Assembly (NCBI GenBank): GCA_034666985.1 | Contig: JAXDKS010000034.1 | Location: 124,001 to 188,000, forward strand | DNA from: DATARR01 sp034666985 | GTDB lineage: Bacteria > Acidobacteriota > Thermoanaerobaculia > Multivoradales > UBA5704 | DNA length: 64,000 nt | Direction: 5' to 3' | Part shown: in pieces, positions 51,163 through 59,761 of the stretch | Layout: each line of letters begins with the position of its first letter | Position numbering within the stretch: position 1 is the first letter of the stretch | The notes under the pieces: model-generated | The model's database searches: none | What the model was told of the DNA's origin: nothing | The model's input: only the letters and a program-made list of their open reading frames with translations | Position numbers and translations under genes: made by a program

Positions 51163-51611
51163 CCCCCGGTCCACAGAGCTTGCCCCAGAAACGAAGTCCG
51201 CCCCAAAAACAAAGAACCCGGCTGGATTGCTCCGCCGGGTCTCACCCCACGTACAGAACCTCGAAATCAAATCAAGAGATTAGGAACTCCTCTCCTCCCA
51301 CAGACATCAGAGAACTCCAGAGCAAGCCTCCAAGATGAGTGACGGGCCCCTCCCTCCGGTTTACCGTCTCTCGCTCCCCTCGGGTGCTGCGATGACGGGA
51401 GTGTAGGGGACGGCGTGCTCAAGAGTCCTCACAGTTGCGCTCAAGCTTCCTCAAAAAACATCAAAGAGCGTCTCAAGCCGTTCCGTCCCTCCCTGATGTA
51501 CAATCCGTTAAACTTCGTGCACCTTGATCAAGGAGGCTTTTCCCCCGGAGTCCCGACGCGGTCTTCGGCTGTCTCCTGGAGGAGCTCCGGCAACACCTAG
51601 TTTCGGGTCTC
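51163..51611. other. 449-bp gap between pseudokinase and wHTH-TPR genes
   Basis: No protein gene is supported here. It holds a hairpin ACCCGGC-N11-GCCGGGT at 51216-51240 that on the minus strand is followed by TTCTTTGTTTTTGG, a possible minus-strand terminator. It also holds the phased TCAA array and promoter at 51419-51504, and the 12-bp palindrome CCTTGATCAAGG at 51522-51533. AAGGAGG at 51530-51536 looks like a ribosome site but has no start codon within 15 bases. Confidence 0.55.
51419..51504 (+). promoter_or_regulatory. Phased TCAA repeat array ahead of a -10 box
   Basis: TCAAG, TCACA, TCAAG, TCAAA, TCAAA and TCAAG start at 51419, 51429, 51441, 51451, 51461 and 51473, with spacings of 10, 12, 10, 10 and 12 bp. 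The last copy overlaps the place where a -35 box would be for TACAAT at 51499-51504, and no good -35 hexamer is present. Direct repeats in helical phase that replace the -35 element are typical of OmpR/PhoB-type activator sites, and the gene that follows encodes such a DNA-binding domain. Confidence 0.55.
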
Positions 51612-54600
51612 ATGATGAGTACTGTAGAAATCCGGACTGAGAAGACGCTCTACGAGTTTGGCGGCTACCGGGTGGATCCCGTCCGGCGCCGTCTGATGCG
51701 GGGCAACGAGCAGGTGCCGCTCACCCCCAAGGCGTTCTCGATCCTCCTGCTCCTCCTGGAAAAGCGTGGCGAGGTGGTGGAGAAGGAGGACCTGATCCAG
51801 ACGGTCTGGCCGGACACCTACGTCACCGAGGCCAATCTCACCCAGAACGTCTCCTCGCTGCGCAAGGCGCTGGGGGAGCGGGCCAACGATCACCGGTTCG
51901 TGGTCACCGTGCCGGGGCGGGGGTACAGCTTCGTCGCCGAGGTGATCGAGGTCCCCCGCGAGTCGACGGGCGAATTTCTGATCGCCGGCCTCCTCCAGCC
52001 CACGCTCACGCCTCCTCCCTTCGAGCGGGTCTCCCTGCCCGAGCCGGAGCCAGCGGCCGACGAGACGGCGGTGACGCCGCCCGCCAAGCCGTTCCTGGCG
52101 CCCCGCGGCCGGCGCCGGTTCCTCCTCGCCGGCCTCGTCCTCGGCCTGCTGCTGGCGGCGGCGATGGCCGGCCTCTATCTCCTCTACCGCCAGCGGCAGG
52201 AGTCGGTGGCCGGCGGGAGAGTCCCCGCTGCGGCCGCCGCGGTCAACGTGCGCCCGACCCTGGCGGTGCTGGGCTTCCGCAACCTCTCCGGGGCCCATGA
52301 CCAGGACTGGCTCGCCACCGCCCTGGCCGAGATGCTCACCACCGAGCTCTCGGCGGGCTCGCGGGTGCGCATGGTCTCGGGCGAGGACGTCTCCCGCGTC
52401 CGGCAGTCCCTCTCGCTCGCCTCGGTCGAGGACCTGAGCGACGAGAACCTGGAGCAGATCCATCGCATCCTCGGCGCCGACTTGGTGGTCGTCGGCTCTT
52501 ATCTCTCCCTGGGTACCCGGGCCGACGGCAAGATCCGCATCGACCTGCGGGTGCTGAAGGCTCCGGGTGGCGACACGGCCGCCTCGCTGGCCGAGGTCGG
52601 AACGGAGGACGGCCTCTTCGAGCTGGTCCCGCTCCTCGGCCGGAAGATGCGTCACGACCTGGGGTGGGTGGACCCTTCACCGGAGCAGGCCCGGGCGGTC
52701 CAGGCGCTGCAGCCGGGCAACGCGGAGGCGGCCCGCCTCTACGCCGAGGGGCTGGCCAAGCTCCGCGTCTATGACGCGCAGGGCGCGCGCGACCTCCTGA
52801 AGCAGGCCGCCCAGGCGGATCCGGATTCGGCGGTGATCCACTCCGCCCTGTCGCGCGCCTGGGCGGGTCTCGGCTACGATGCCCAGGGTCTGGAGGAGGC
52901 CCGGCAGGCGGTCCATCTCGCGGGCTCGCTGCCGCTCGAGCAGCGCCTGGCCATCGAGGCGCGCTCCCACGAGGCCAGCCGCGAGTGGGGCCGGGCGACC
53001 GAGATCTACCGTTCGCTCGCGACCTTCTTTCCCGACGACCTCGAGTACGGTCTGCAACTGGCCAGCAGTCTGTCGATCGCCGGCCGCAGCGGCGAGGCCC
53101 TGGCGACGGTGGCGTCGCTGCGCCAGCTCCCCGGGCCGCTGCGCGACGATCCCCGGATCGATCTCGTGGCGGCGCAGATCGCGCGCCGGCTGGCCAATCC
53201 CGAGGAGGAGCTGAGCGCCGGTACGGCCGCCGCGGACAAGGGGCGGCGGCTGGCCCAGAGCCAGATCATCGGTGAGGCCCTGCTCCTCCAGGGGGATGCT
53301 CTCTACACCATGGGCCGGCCGAAGGAGTCGATCTCCCGCTTCCAGGAGGCGCGCAGCCTGTTCGCCACAGCGGGCAATCAGGCCGCGGTGGCGCGCACTC
53401 TCAACCGCAAGGCGGCGGTGCTCTGGGGCGACAGCGATCTCGCCGGCGCCGAGGAGCAATACCGGGAAGCGCTCGCCATCGCCCGCCAGATCGGCTCGCG
53501 TGAGCTGGTCGCCTCCCAGACCCTGGGGCTGGCTTTCGTGGCGGCGAACCTGGGGGACCTCGAGCGCTCGCGGACCCTCGCCGAGGAGGCCCACACCCTC
53601 TACGTCGAGTTGGAGGACCATCTCTACGAAACGCGGAGCCTGTTCAAGGTCGCCGAGGTGCTCTGGGATCTGGGTGACGCCTCGGGGGCGCGGCAGCGCT
53701 ACGACCAGGTGCTGAGCTTGGCGCGCAAGTCCGGAAACCGCGTGGAGGAGGCCCGGGCGCTGAACGGGATCGGCCGCATCCTGGTCTCCACCGGCGCCCT
53801 GCCCGACGCGCTGCATCACCAGGAGGAGGCGTTCCGGGCAGCGCGCTCCTCCGGCGACCCGTTCCTTGCCGCCTCCTACCTGGGCGCCCTAGGGGAGACC
53901 TTGATCCTGCAGGGCGATCTGCCAATGGCGCGCCGCCGGCTCGCGCATGCCCTGGAGGTCAAGCGGAGGGTCGGCGACCGCCTCGGGGCTTCCGAGGTGC
54001 TGGGCATGCTCTCCGATCTGGCGTACCAGCAGGGTGATCTCGCGGCCGCCCAGCGCTACGCGGCCGAGCAGGGAGCGATCGGGCAGCAGATCCGGGCGGT
54101 CCTGGTGAGCGCCGCGGCGCTGCAACGCCAGGGCCGTCTTCAGATCGCGGCCGGCGAGCTCGGCGCCGCCCACGGCCGCCTGTCCGCGGCGTTGCGGCTC
54201 GCTGAGGAGCGGCAAGCCGCGCGACTCGCGGCGGAGATCCGCCTGGACCTCGCGCGCCTCGCCCTGGCCGAAGGGCAGCCCGGCGAGGCCGCGCGCCTCG
54301 CCGGCGAGGTGGCGAGGGGGTACGCCGATCGGGGGCTTCCCCGCGCTCAGGCGCGGGCCGAGGCGCTGCTGGCCGAGGCGCTGCTGGCCGGCGGCCAGCC
54401 CGGTCCGGCGAACGAGGCCGCCGGCCGGGCGCGCGCCCTCGCCCAGGCGAGCGACAATCCCGACCTCCAGATCTTCGTCGCGACCGCAGGGGCCGCCGCC
54501 GGGCCGTCCGTGGCGGCTCTCGACCCGTTGCGCTGGGCGGTCGCCGAGTCAGACCGTCTCGGCTTCGTGACCGCCGGCCTCGAGGCTCGCCTCGCGCTAG

Positions 54601-54779
54601 GCACCCTGCAACTGCGGGGCGGGAATCCCGTCGCCGGGCGCGCCACCCTCGAGCAGGTGCGGCGGCTCGCCGAGACCCGTGGTCACAAGCGGCTGGCGCG
54701 GCAGGCTGCTGCGACCCTCGCGGGAGTGACTCCTACCTCGGTGGGAGTGACCGCCATCCCCCGACGTCACGGTCCTTGA
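51612..54779 (+). CDS. Transmembrane regulator: OmpR-type winged helix, TolB-like domain and TPR repeats
   Basis: A 1055-residue protein. Residues 12-112 are an OmpR/CadC-type DNA-binding domain (YEFGGYRVDPVRRRLMRG, LTPKAFSILLLLLEKRGEVV, LTQNVSSLRKALGE and the wing VPGRGYSFVAEV). A Pro-rich linker and one membrane segment (FLLAGLVLGLLLAAAMAGLY, about 173-193) follow. The outer part starts with a TolB/FlgO-like domain (TLAVLGFRNLSGAHDQDWL to residue 345) and continues as a long array of TPR-like helical repeats to residue 1000. The design fits a one-component membrane receptor that regulates genes directly. ATG 51612 is followed by a second ATG at 51615, and either could be used. Confidence 0.9.
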   Translation: MMSTVEIRTEKTLYEFGGYRVDPVRRRLMRGNEQVPLTPKAFSILLLLLEKRGEVVEKEDLIQTVWPDTYVTEANLTQNVSSLRKALGERANDHRFVVTVPGRGYSFVAEVIEVPRESTGEFLIAGLLQPTLTPPPFERVSLPEPEPAADETAVTPPAKPFLAPRGRRRFLLAGLVLGLLLAAAMAGLYLLYRQRQESVAGGRVPAAAAAVNVRPTLAVLGFRNLSGAHDQDWLATALAEMLTTELSAGSRVRMVSGEDVSRVRQSLSLASVEDLSDENLEQIHRILGADLVVVGSYLSLGTRADGKIRIDLRVLKAPGGDTAASLAEVGTEDGLFELVPLLGRKMRHDLGWVDPSPEQARAVQALQPGNAEAARLYAEGLAKLRVYDAQGARDLLKQAAQADPDSAVIHSALSRAWAGLGYDAQGLEEARQAVHLAGSLPLEQRLAIEARSHEASREWGRATEIYRSLATFFPDDLEYGLQLASSLSIAGRSGEALATVASLRQLPGPLRDDPRIDLVAAQIARRLANPEEELSAGTAAADKGRRLAQSQIIGEALLLQGDALYTMGRPKESISRFQEARSLFATAGNQAAVARTLNRKAAVLWGDSDLAGAEEQYREALAIARQIGSRELVASQTLGLAFVAANLGDLERSRTLAEEAHTLYVELEDHLYETRSLFKVAEVLWDLGDASGARQRYDQVLSLARKSGNRVEEARALNGIGRILVSTGALPDALHHQEEAFRAARSSGDPFLAASYLGALGETLILQGDLPMARRRLAHALEVKRRVGDRLGASEVLGMLSDLAYQQGDLAAAQRYAAEQGAIGQQIRAVLVSAAALQRQGRLQIAAGELGAAHGRLSAALRLAEERQAARLAAEIRLDLARLALAEGQPGEAARLAGEVARGYADRGLPRAQARAEALLAEALLAGGQPGPANEAAGRARALAQASDNPDLQIFVATAGAAAGPSVAALDPLRWAVAESDRLGFVTAGLEARLALGTLQLRGGNPVAGRATLEQVRRLAETRGHKRLARQAAATLAGVTPTSVGVTAIPRRHGP

Positions 54780-54800
54780 GAGCGGCAGTCTCCTACGGGT

Positions 54801-55361
54801 TCACCCGAACAGCCGCCCGACCTCCACCGCCACCCCCGGCACCAGGGGCGTCCCGGCCCGGTCGCCGGCATTGCAGGTCCCGGTCAGGCGGTAGAGCTGG
54901 GCGTGACGGTCCAGGCGGAAGATCTCGATGAGCTTCGCGGTGCCGTCGACCAGCCAGTACTCCGGCACGCTGTAGCGGGCGTAGGCATCCATCTTGATCA
55001 CCCGGTCCAGACGGACGGTGGCGGGGGAGAGGACCTCGAGGATCAGGTCGGGCGCACCGCGCACCGCGTTGCCGGCTTCATTGACGATGTCGAGGTGGTC
55101 CGCGAGGACGAGGAGGAGGTCCGGCCTCGCCACGGTGCCGGGCGCCAGGACCACGTCCACCTCGGAGGAGAGAACCCGCGAGCCGTCCCGCACCGCATCC
55201 TCGAAGGCCCGGGCCAGGCGCTGCGCCGTGCGCTGATGCGGCAGGGTGGGGACCGGGGATTCGAAGAGCTCGCCGTCGAAGATCTCGTACCGGCTGCCGT
55301 TCCGGGACAGTCGCAGCAGGTCCTCGTAGGTGAGGCCCGTCCGGACCAGCGGGGAGTCCAT
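54801..55361 (-). CDS. Uma2 family (DUF820) putative endonuclease
   Basis: The 186-residue protein is a normal-length Uma2 member: YEDLLRLSRNGSRYEIFDGE at the N-terminus, VDVVLAPGTVARPDLLLVLA (conserved Asp), APDLILEVLSPATVRLDRVI (Glu-x-Leu-Ser-Pro) and KMDAYARYSVPEYWLVD. These residues form the restriction-type active site. It differs from the Uma2 protein at 27686 in length and tail, so it is not a recent duplicate. It is convergent with the wHTH-TPR gene and divergent from the M28 peptidase (86 bp). Confidence 0.9.
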   Translation of the reverse strand: MDSPLVRTGLTYEDLLRLSRNGSRYEIFDGELFESPVPTLPHQRTAQRLARAFEDAVRDGSRVLSSEVDVVLAPGTVARPDLLLVLADHLDIVNEAGNAVRGAPDLILEVLSPATVRLDRVIKMDAYARYSVPEYWLVDGTAKLIEIFRLDRHAQLYRLTGTCNAGDRAGTPLVPGVAVEVGRLFG

Positions 55362-55447
55362 GCCGCTCAGTGTACAGGAAGCCCTGGGATAGGATTCGGC
55401 CCCGGATTCGCGATCCGTCCCGGCGATCCAGCTCGAAAGGAGCCCGC

Positions 55448-56770
55448 ATGCCGCGCTTCCATGCTTTCCTCGTCCTTCTCTGTATTTCGGCCGCTCCCGT
55501 CGTCCCCGCGGTTGCCGCGGCGGCGCCCGCCGCCAGCTCCGCCGCCACCCCGGCCACCAAGGCCAAGGCCATCGTCACCGAGCTGGTGGCCTGCGGCACG
55601 CGGCACTCGATGTCGTCCTGGACCGACCCGCAACGGGGGATCGGCTGCGGCCGGGACGTCGTGGTGAAGCGCTTCGGGGAGATCGCCGCGAAGTCGGGCG
55701 GACGGCTCCAGGTGATCGTCGACAAATACGAGACGAGCGGCCCGCGGACGGGCAACGCCAAGGTGCCCATGGAGAACGTCTATGCCGTGCTCGCGGGGAC
55801 CGATCCGCTGCGCAAGGGCACCGCCTACGTGGTCTCCGGGCACCTCGACTCCCGGGCCTCGGACGTCATGGACGCGAAGGTGGACGCGCCCGGGGCGGAC
55901 GACGACGGCTCGGGGGTGGCGGTGTCGATCCTCTCGGCCGAGACCCTGGCCTCCCGGCCCGAGGGCTTCCGCGCCACCCTCGTCTTCGCCGCCGTGGCCG
56001 GAGAGGAGCAGGGGCTGCTGGGCGCCCGCCGCCTCAAGGAGTGGCTCGGCCAGCAGGGCTATCAGGTGGGAGGGATGATCACCGACGACATCGTGGGCGC
56101 CACCAACGGCTCGAAGGACCGCCGGCCCCGCGTCTTCAGCGAGGGCGGGCCGGACGGCGTCGACTCGCCCGGCCGCGAGATGGCCCGCCGGCTGGAAGAG
56201 GTGGTGGGACGCCAGCGGGTGCGCCTCGTCTTCCGGCGCGACCGCTTCGGCCGCGGCGGCGACCACATCCCCTTCACCGAGGCCGGGCTGCCCGCCATCC
56301 GCTTCACCGAGCCCCTGGAGATCTACGACCACCAGCACCAGACGGTGCGGGAGGAGAAGGGCGTCCAGTACGGCGACCTGATCCGCTCCATGGATTTCCC
56401 CTTCGTGGCCGAGGTGGCGGCTCTCAATCAGGCGATCCTGGCCGAGTTGGCCGCGGCTCCGGCGTCGCCGAAGTCGGCGGTGCTCTCGGGCGCGGTGACC
56501 CCGTCGGCCAAGATCGCCATCGACGCGGAGACGGACCCCGAGCGCAAAGAGTTCGAGGTCCTCACGCGGGAGACGACGGACACGCGCTGGAAGGTGCTGC
56601 GGACGGTGGATCAGCCAAGCCAGGTGGTGCTCGACAATGTCAGCACCGACAACGAGTTCTTCGCCGTCCGCAGCGTGGGGAAGAACGGCCACCGGAGCCT
56701 CGCCGTCCCCTGCGTGCCGGCGCCGGCGCCGCCTCCCGGCAGCGTGCCGCCCAAGCCGCCGGGTCGATGA
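55448..56770 (+). CDS. Secreted M28 family zinc aminopeptidase
   Basis: The 440-residue protein has a signal peptide (FHAFLVLLCISAAPVVPAVA) and an M28 core with GHLDSRASDVMDAK (His and Asp zinc ligands; the usual GAxDDxSG block reads GADDDGSGVA), EEQGLLGARRL (catalytic Glu-Glu) and ITDDIVGA (Asp ligand). The final His ligand is probably in DRFGRGGDHIPF or further on. The C-terminal 90 residues form a beta-rich extra domain. M28 enzymes remove N-terminal residues from peptides. ATG 55448 follows GAAAGGAG; an in-frame ATG 78 bp upstream would lack the signal peptide. Confidence 0.92.
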   Translation: MPRFHAFLVLLCISAAPVVPAVAAAAPAASSAATPATKAKAIVTELVACGTRHSMSSWTDPQRGIGCGRDVVVKRFGEIAAKSGGRLQVIVDKYETSGPRTGNAKVPMENVYAVLAGTDPLRKGTAYVVSGHLDSRASDVMDAKVDAPGADDDGSGVAVSILSAETLASRPEGFRATLVFAAVAGEEQGLLGARRLKEWLGQQGYQVGGMITDDIVGATNGSKDRRPRVFSEGGPDGVDSPGREMARRLEEVVGRQRVRLVFRRDRFGRGGDHIPFTEAGLPAIRFTEPLEIYDHQHQTVREEKGVQYGDLIRSMDFPFVAEVAALNQAILAELAAAPASPKSAVLSGAVTPSAKIAIDAETDPERKEFEVLTRETTDTRWKVLRTVDQPSQVVLDNVSTDNEFFAVRSVGKNGHRSLAVPCVPAPAPPPGSVPPKPPGR

Positions 56771-56792
56771 CCGCCTCGATAAGGGGGGAGAA

Positions 56793-56844
56793 AACAAAAA
56801 AAGGCGGAACGGCACTCGAGCATGGAGGAGTGGAGCCGTTCCGC
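56793..56844 (-). terminator. Strong terminator after the patatin gene
   Basis: On the minus strand a 10-bp stem (GCGGAACGGC, complement of 56835-56844, with GCCGTTCCGC, complement of 56804-56813) is followed by CTTTTTTTGTTTTC. It lies about 130 bases after the patatin stop at 56972 and shortly after the convergent M28 gene. Confidence 0.85.
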
Positions 56845-56971
56845 TGAGGGGAATCGTTTGCCGCCCGGCGCGGGAGCCCGACGTGCAGCCTTCAGCTTAG
56901 AGGACCAACCTTACGGACGACATTAAGGCCCAGAAAGGATCCGGGCAGCAGTGTTTGCGCGTGTACCCGGC

Positions 56972-57874
56972 CTACGGACCGCGGGGTGCGGTGGCGGTGA
57001 CGAGGCGGGTCATCAGGAAACGGCCGACGAGATTGCTGACGGGATTCCCCTCGCCCCTCGCCTCGCACTCGGGATGGGTCTCGCCAAGGATCACCTCGCG
57101 GGCCCGCAGGCGGCCGATGTCCATGGTCTGGGCCAGGACGGGCCAGCGGCGCTCGGTGAACGTGCAGGGGAGGCGGTGCCGGGGCCGGATCAGCACCGTC
57201 CGCTCGCGGAAGGGCGAGGGGATCTCGTGCAGAGGGTCGTGAGCGTTGCGGTAGGGCAGCCCCTCGCTCTCCCCCTTCATGGTGACCAGGACGATGGCGT
57301 CGCACCCCTCGGCGAAGGCCTTGCGGTAGGGGAGGTTGTCGCCCAGGCCGCCGTCGCCGTAGCGCTCGCCCTGGATGCGTGGCGCGTGGGTGTAGAAGGG
57401 CGGCAGGTAGTTCGAGGCGAGGCCGAGGAGCAGCGGGTCGTTGAAGGTCCGGGCGTCGAAGTAGACGGCCTGCCGGTCGCGTAGCCGGGTGACGCCGATC
57501 CAGGCCGGCAGGGCCTCGGGGCGGCGGAGGCGGTCGGCGCCCACGTACTTCGAGAACGTGCGGCGGTGCACCTCGTTGAACCGATAGGGGGAGTGCTCGC
57601 GCAGCAGGTTGCGGACGTCGAGCGTCGGCATGCGGGAGAACGTCCGCCAGTAGCGGCGCAGGCGCCCCTCGGTGCCGGCCGAGACGGCCAGGGCGTTCCA
57701 CACGCCGCCGGAGATGCCGAGGGTGAGGGCCGGGCGGATCCCGAGCTCCACCAAGGCTTCGATGACGCCCACCTGGAAGGCGCACCGCACCGATCCGCCG
57801 GACAGGACGAGACCGATCCGGCGGGCCGAGTGGAGCAGATCGAGAGTCGGGGAGGATGCAACGTCCGGGTTCAT
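56972..57874 (-). CDS. Patatin-like phospholipase
   Basis: A 300-residue protein with the patatin fold: IGLVLSGGSVRCAFQVGVIE (oxyanion Gly-Gly), GISGGVWNALAV (nucleophile Ser55 in G-x-S-x-G) and YGDGGLGDNLPY (catalytic Asp174 in the DGG motif). All active-site residues are present, so it should hydrolyse acyl esters of phospholipids or neutral lipids. There is no signal peptide, so it is cytoplasmic or membrane-associated. I start at ATG 57874, directly ahead of the conserved domain. It is followed by its own terminator at 56793-56844. Confidence 0.92.
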   Translation of the reverse strand: MNPDVASSPTLDLLHSARRIGLVLSGGSVRCAFQVGVIEALVELGIRPALTLGISGGVWNALAVSAGTEGRLRRYWRTFSRMPTLDVRNLLREHSPYRFNEVHRRTFSKYVGADRLRRPEALPAWIGVTRLRDRQAVYFDARTFNDPLLLGLASNYLPPFYTHAPRIQGERYGDGGLGDNLPYRKAFAEGCDAIVLVTMKGESEGLPYRNAHDPLHEIPSPFRERTVLIRPRHRLPCTFTERRWPVLAQTMDIGRLRAREVILGETHPECEARGEGNPVSNLVGRFLMTRLVTATAPRGP

Positions 57875-57915
57875 CGGCAGGCGACCTTCAGCACCGCCGC
57901 AATTGTAGCGCAGAA

Positions 57916-57958
57916 GAAAAAGGGGGGGAGCGGCCCCTACGCCCGAGGCGCCGCTCCC
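57916..57958 (-). terminator. Minus-strand terminator downstream of the cupin gene
   Basis: GGGAGCGGC (complement of 57950-57958) pairs with GCCGCTCCC (complement of 57926-57934) over a 15-base loop and is followed on the minus strand by CCCCTTTTTCTTC. It lies 173 bp beyond the cupin stop and just upstream of the patatin gene, so it separates the two transcripts. Confidence 0.7.
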
Positions 57959-58130
57959 AAATCCACGTGGGCTCACGCCCGCATGGGGGGAGACTGTGTT
58001 GGTGGCTGCCGCGGCCGTTCGGAACGAGCGCCGGAGAGAGGAAGGCCTTGTCAGCAGGGAGAGAATAGACGGCGGAGATTACGACGCAGATTACGGCGTG
58101 ACGCTCTCTCGCAGCTACGCCGTCACGCGC

Positions 58131-58886
58131 TCAATGATGGGTGTCGTGCCCATACTTGCGGAGCGCTCCCTCGACGTCCAGCTTCTTCACCCGGAGCCGG
58201 CCGCCGGCGACCTTCTCGGCGCCGTAGGGATCGACGTTGTTGATGTCGTACGGCTCTCCCTTGACGTCCAGCACGATCACGTCGAAGGTGAAGGCGGTCT
58301 CCGTCGTGGCGCGCAGCCAGTGGACGTTGTTCTTCTCGTCCGAGATGGAGGAGTGGCTGCCGATGCGGGCGATCTCGTCGACCGTGGGCTCGATGACCAT
58401 GTGGGTGTCGGTCTCTTCCACCTTGTCATATTGCTTGAGCTGGAATTCGCCTTTGAGGACGTAGTGGCAGGAGGCCATGTTCTTGTGGCCGTGGGGGATG
58501 ATGGCCCGGTCTTTCTGCATCCCGAAGATCTTGCGGAGGAAGACGACGTCCTTCGGGATGCCGTCCAGGCTGGGGAACTCGACCGGCCGGGTGCTCACGC
58601 CGAGGTCTGGATATTCGAACCCGGCGCTCAGCTTGTCGAAATCGACGGCGGCCAGGAGCTCGGGAAACTCGATCCGGTCGTAGAGCGTCCGGACCCTCGC
58701 CTGCCACACCGTGGGAGCGATGCGGCCGGTCTTCAGGTCCCGGCTCATGTCGTTGAGGTCCCTCACCCAGGAATCGGTGATGGGCCTCACCGGCGTCGAG
58801 AACGCGTCGCGGGTGAAGAGCGTCTGGAGCAGCGAGTAAGAGGCGAGGGTGCCGAGGAGGGACTTGGTGAGCTCTCTGCGATCCAT
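58131..58886 (-). CDS. Cupin-like protein with Tat-type N-terminus
   Basis: The 251-residue protein starts MDRRELTKSLLGTLA, a twin-arginine stretch followed by a hydrophobic segment, which suggests Tat export of a folded (perhaps metal-loaded) protein. The body has cupin-like blocks: RAIIPHGHKNMASCHYVLKG (a His-x-His-like pair and later His), TDTHMVIEPTVDEIA and NNVHWLRATTETAFTFDVIV. The residues fit one metal site as in cupin dioxygenases or isomerases. I do not recognise the family, so no reaction is proposed. ATG 58886 is preferred to an upstream in-frame ATG at 58940, since the twin-Arg sequence starts here. Confidence 0.7.
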   Translation of the reverse strand: MDRRELTKSLLGTLASYSLLQTLFTRDAFSTPVRPITDSWVRDLNDMSRDLKTGRIAPTVWQARVRTLYDRIEFPELLAAVDFDKLSAGFEYPDLGVSTRPVEFPSLDGIPKDVVFLRKIFGMQKDRAIIPHGHKNMASCHYVLKGEFQLKQYDKVEETDTHMVIEPTVDEIARIGSHSSISDEKNNVHWLRATTETAFTFDVIVLDVKGEPYDINNVDPYGAEKVAGGRLRVKKLDVEGALRKYGHDTHH

Positions 58887-58961
58887 GGTTGTCTCCGGAG
58901 GGCCGGAGATCATGGTACCCGGGGGACCGGAGCCCGTCAATTCGAGCGCAGCCAGAGGGAA

Positions 58962-59360
58962 TCAGCGCGCAGAGAAGTGAACCCAGGAGAGACCGTCGAT
59001 CTCGGAGAAATGGTCGTCGGAGGAGAGGAGGTCCGCGCTTTCCTCCATGGCATGGGCGGCAATCCAGATGTCGTTGGTCGGGATTGGCTTTCCCCTGCGC
59101 CGCAACGCGGTGGAGATCTGTCCGAAGAGATCGGCTGCGTCCCAGGTGACCGGCAGCAGGCGGACGTTGGGATCTTTGAGAAAGATCTGGAGCGCGTGGG
59201 CGTTCTCTTCGTAGCGCGAGCCGTTCCGAAAACCGAAAAGCAGCTCTCCAACCACGACGGCGGACAGGAGTACCTCTTCCGACCGTCGCACATGGTCGGC
59301 GACGATCTCGTTCCCGCGCCGAAGCGCCGAATAAGCGTTGGTGTCTAGGAGGACTCTCAC
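58962..59360 (-). CDS. vapC: PIN-domain toxin VapC
   Basis: A 132-residue PIN ribonuclease. The four acidic positions are Asp6 (LLDTNAYSA), Glu39 (VVVGELLFG), Asp97 (IPTNDIWIAA) and Asp115 or Asp116 (LLSSDDHF), so the active site is complete. VapC toxins cleave specific tRNAs or rRNA when released from their antitoxin. It overlaps the antitoxin gene by four bases (59357-59360), the usual arrangement. Confidence 0.95.
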   Translation of the reverse strand: MRVLLDTNAYSALRRGNEIVADHVRRSEEVLLSAVVVGELLFGFRNGSRYEENAHALQIFLKDPNVRLLPVTWDAADLFGQISTALRRRGKPIPTNDIWIAAHAMEESADLLSSDDHFSEIDGLSWVHFSAR

Positions 59361-59653
59361 GTCCAGAAGGATTCGTCGACGCGCTCGAAGACCTCGACGG
59401 CTTGGAGGAGCTCGGCTTCCTGCTCTGCCGTCCAGGTGCCGATGAAGCGATCCAGCGCCCGCCCCACGGTCTTGGTCTGCCGGGCGGATGGGCTCTGCTC
59501 CTCGCCCTCCTCTCGCGGGAGAGGCACGAGCCGGACGACGGAGCCGCTGGTGCCTGTGATGACCACATCCTGCCCAGCAGCCGCCTCCTCGATCAACTGA
59601 CCGAGGTGCGTTTCAGCTTCCTTGAGATTGACCTTGATCACGGAACTGTCCAT
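59357..59653 (-). CDS. Phd/YefM-type antitoxin
   Basis: The 98-residue protein has the Phd/YefM N-terminus (VIKVNLKEAETHLGQLIEEA, then GQDVVITGTSGSVVRLVPL) that dimerises and binds its own promoter. Its C-terminal tail is acidic (TWTAEQEAELLQAVEVFERV) and should wrap around the VapC toxin. The tail is longer than in most Phd proteins. The promoter must lie in the 108 bp shared with the divergent ABC operon. Confidence 0.9.
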   Translation of the reverse strand: MDSSVIKVNLKEAETHLGQLIEEAAAGQDVVITGTSGSVVRLVPLPREEGEEQSPSARQTKTVGRALDRFIGTWTAEQEAELLQAVEVFERVDESFWT

Positions 59654-59761
59654 CAGGCGTCAGCATACCTCATCGAAGGCGCCCGAGGACCCATCAATTC
59701 GAGCGCCGGCCCCGGTCTCGGATACCATGGAGGAGTCTGAGACCAGGGAGCAAGCCAGTCC

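Larger units (their letters stand above)
58933..59706. repeat. 17-bp direct repeats flanking the toxin-antitoxin pair
   Basis: CCCGTCAATTCGAGCGC (58933-58949) and CCCATCAATTCGAGCGC (59690-59706) differ at one base. They lie 12 bp beyond the vapC stop and 36 bp ahead of the antitoxin start, 757 bp apart. They enclose exactly the two-gene module. No terminal inverted repeats or recombinase are seen. Confidence 0.7.

Noticed and set aside
51216..51240. Terminator for the pseudokinase gene
   Set aside because: The T-rich run follows the stem only on the minus strand, and no minus-strand gene ends there. It is mentioned as a hairpin in the gap entry but not called as a terminator.
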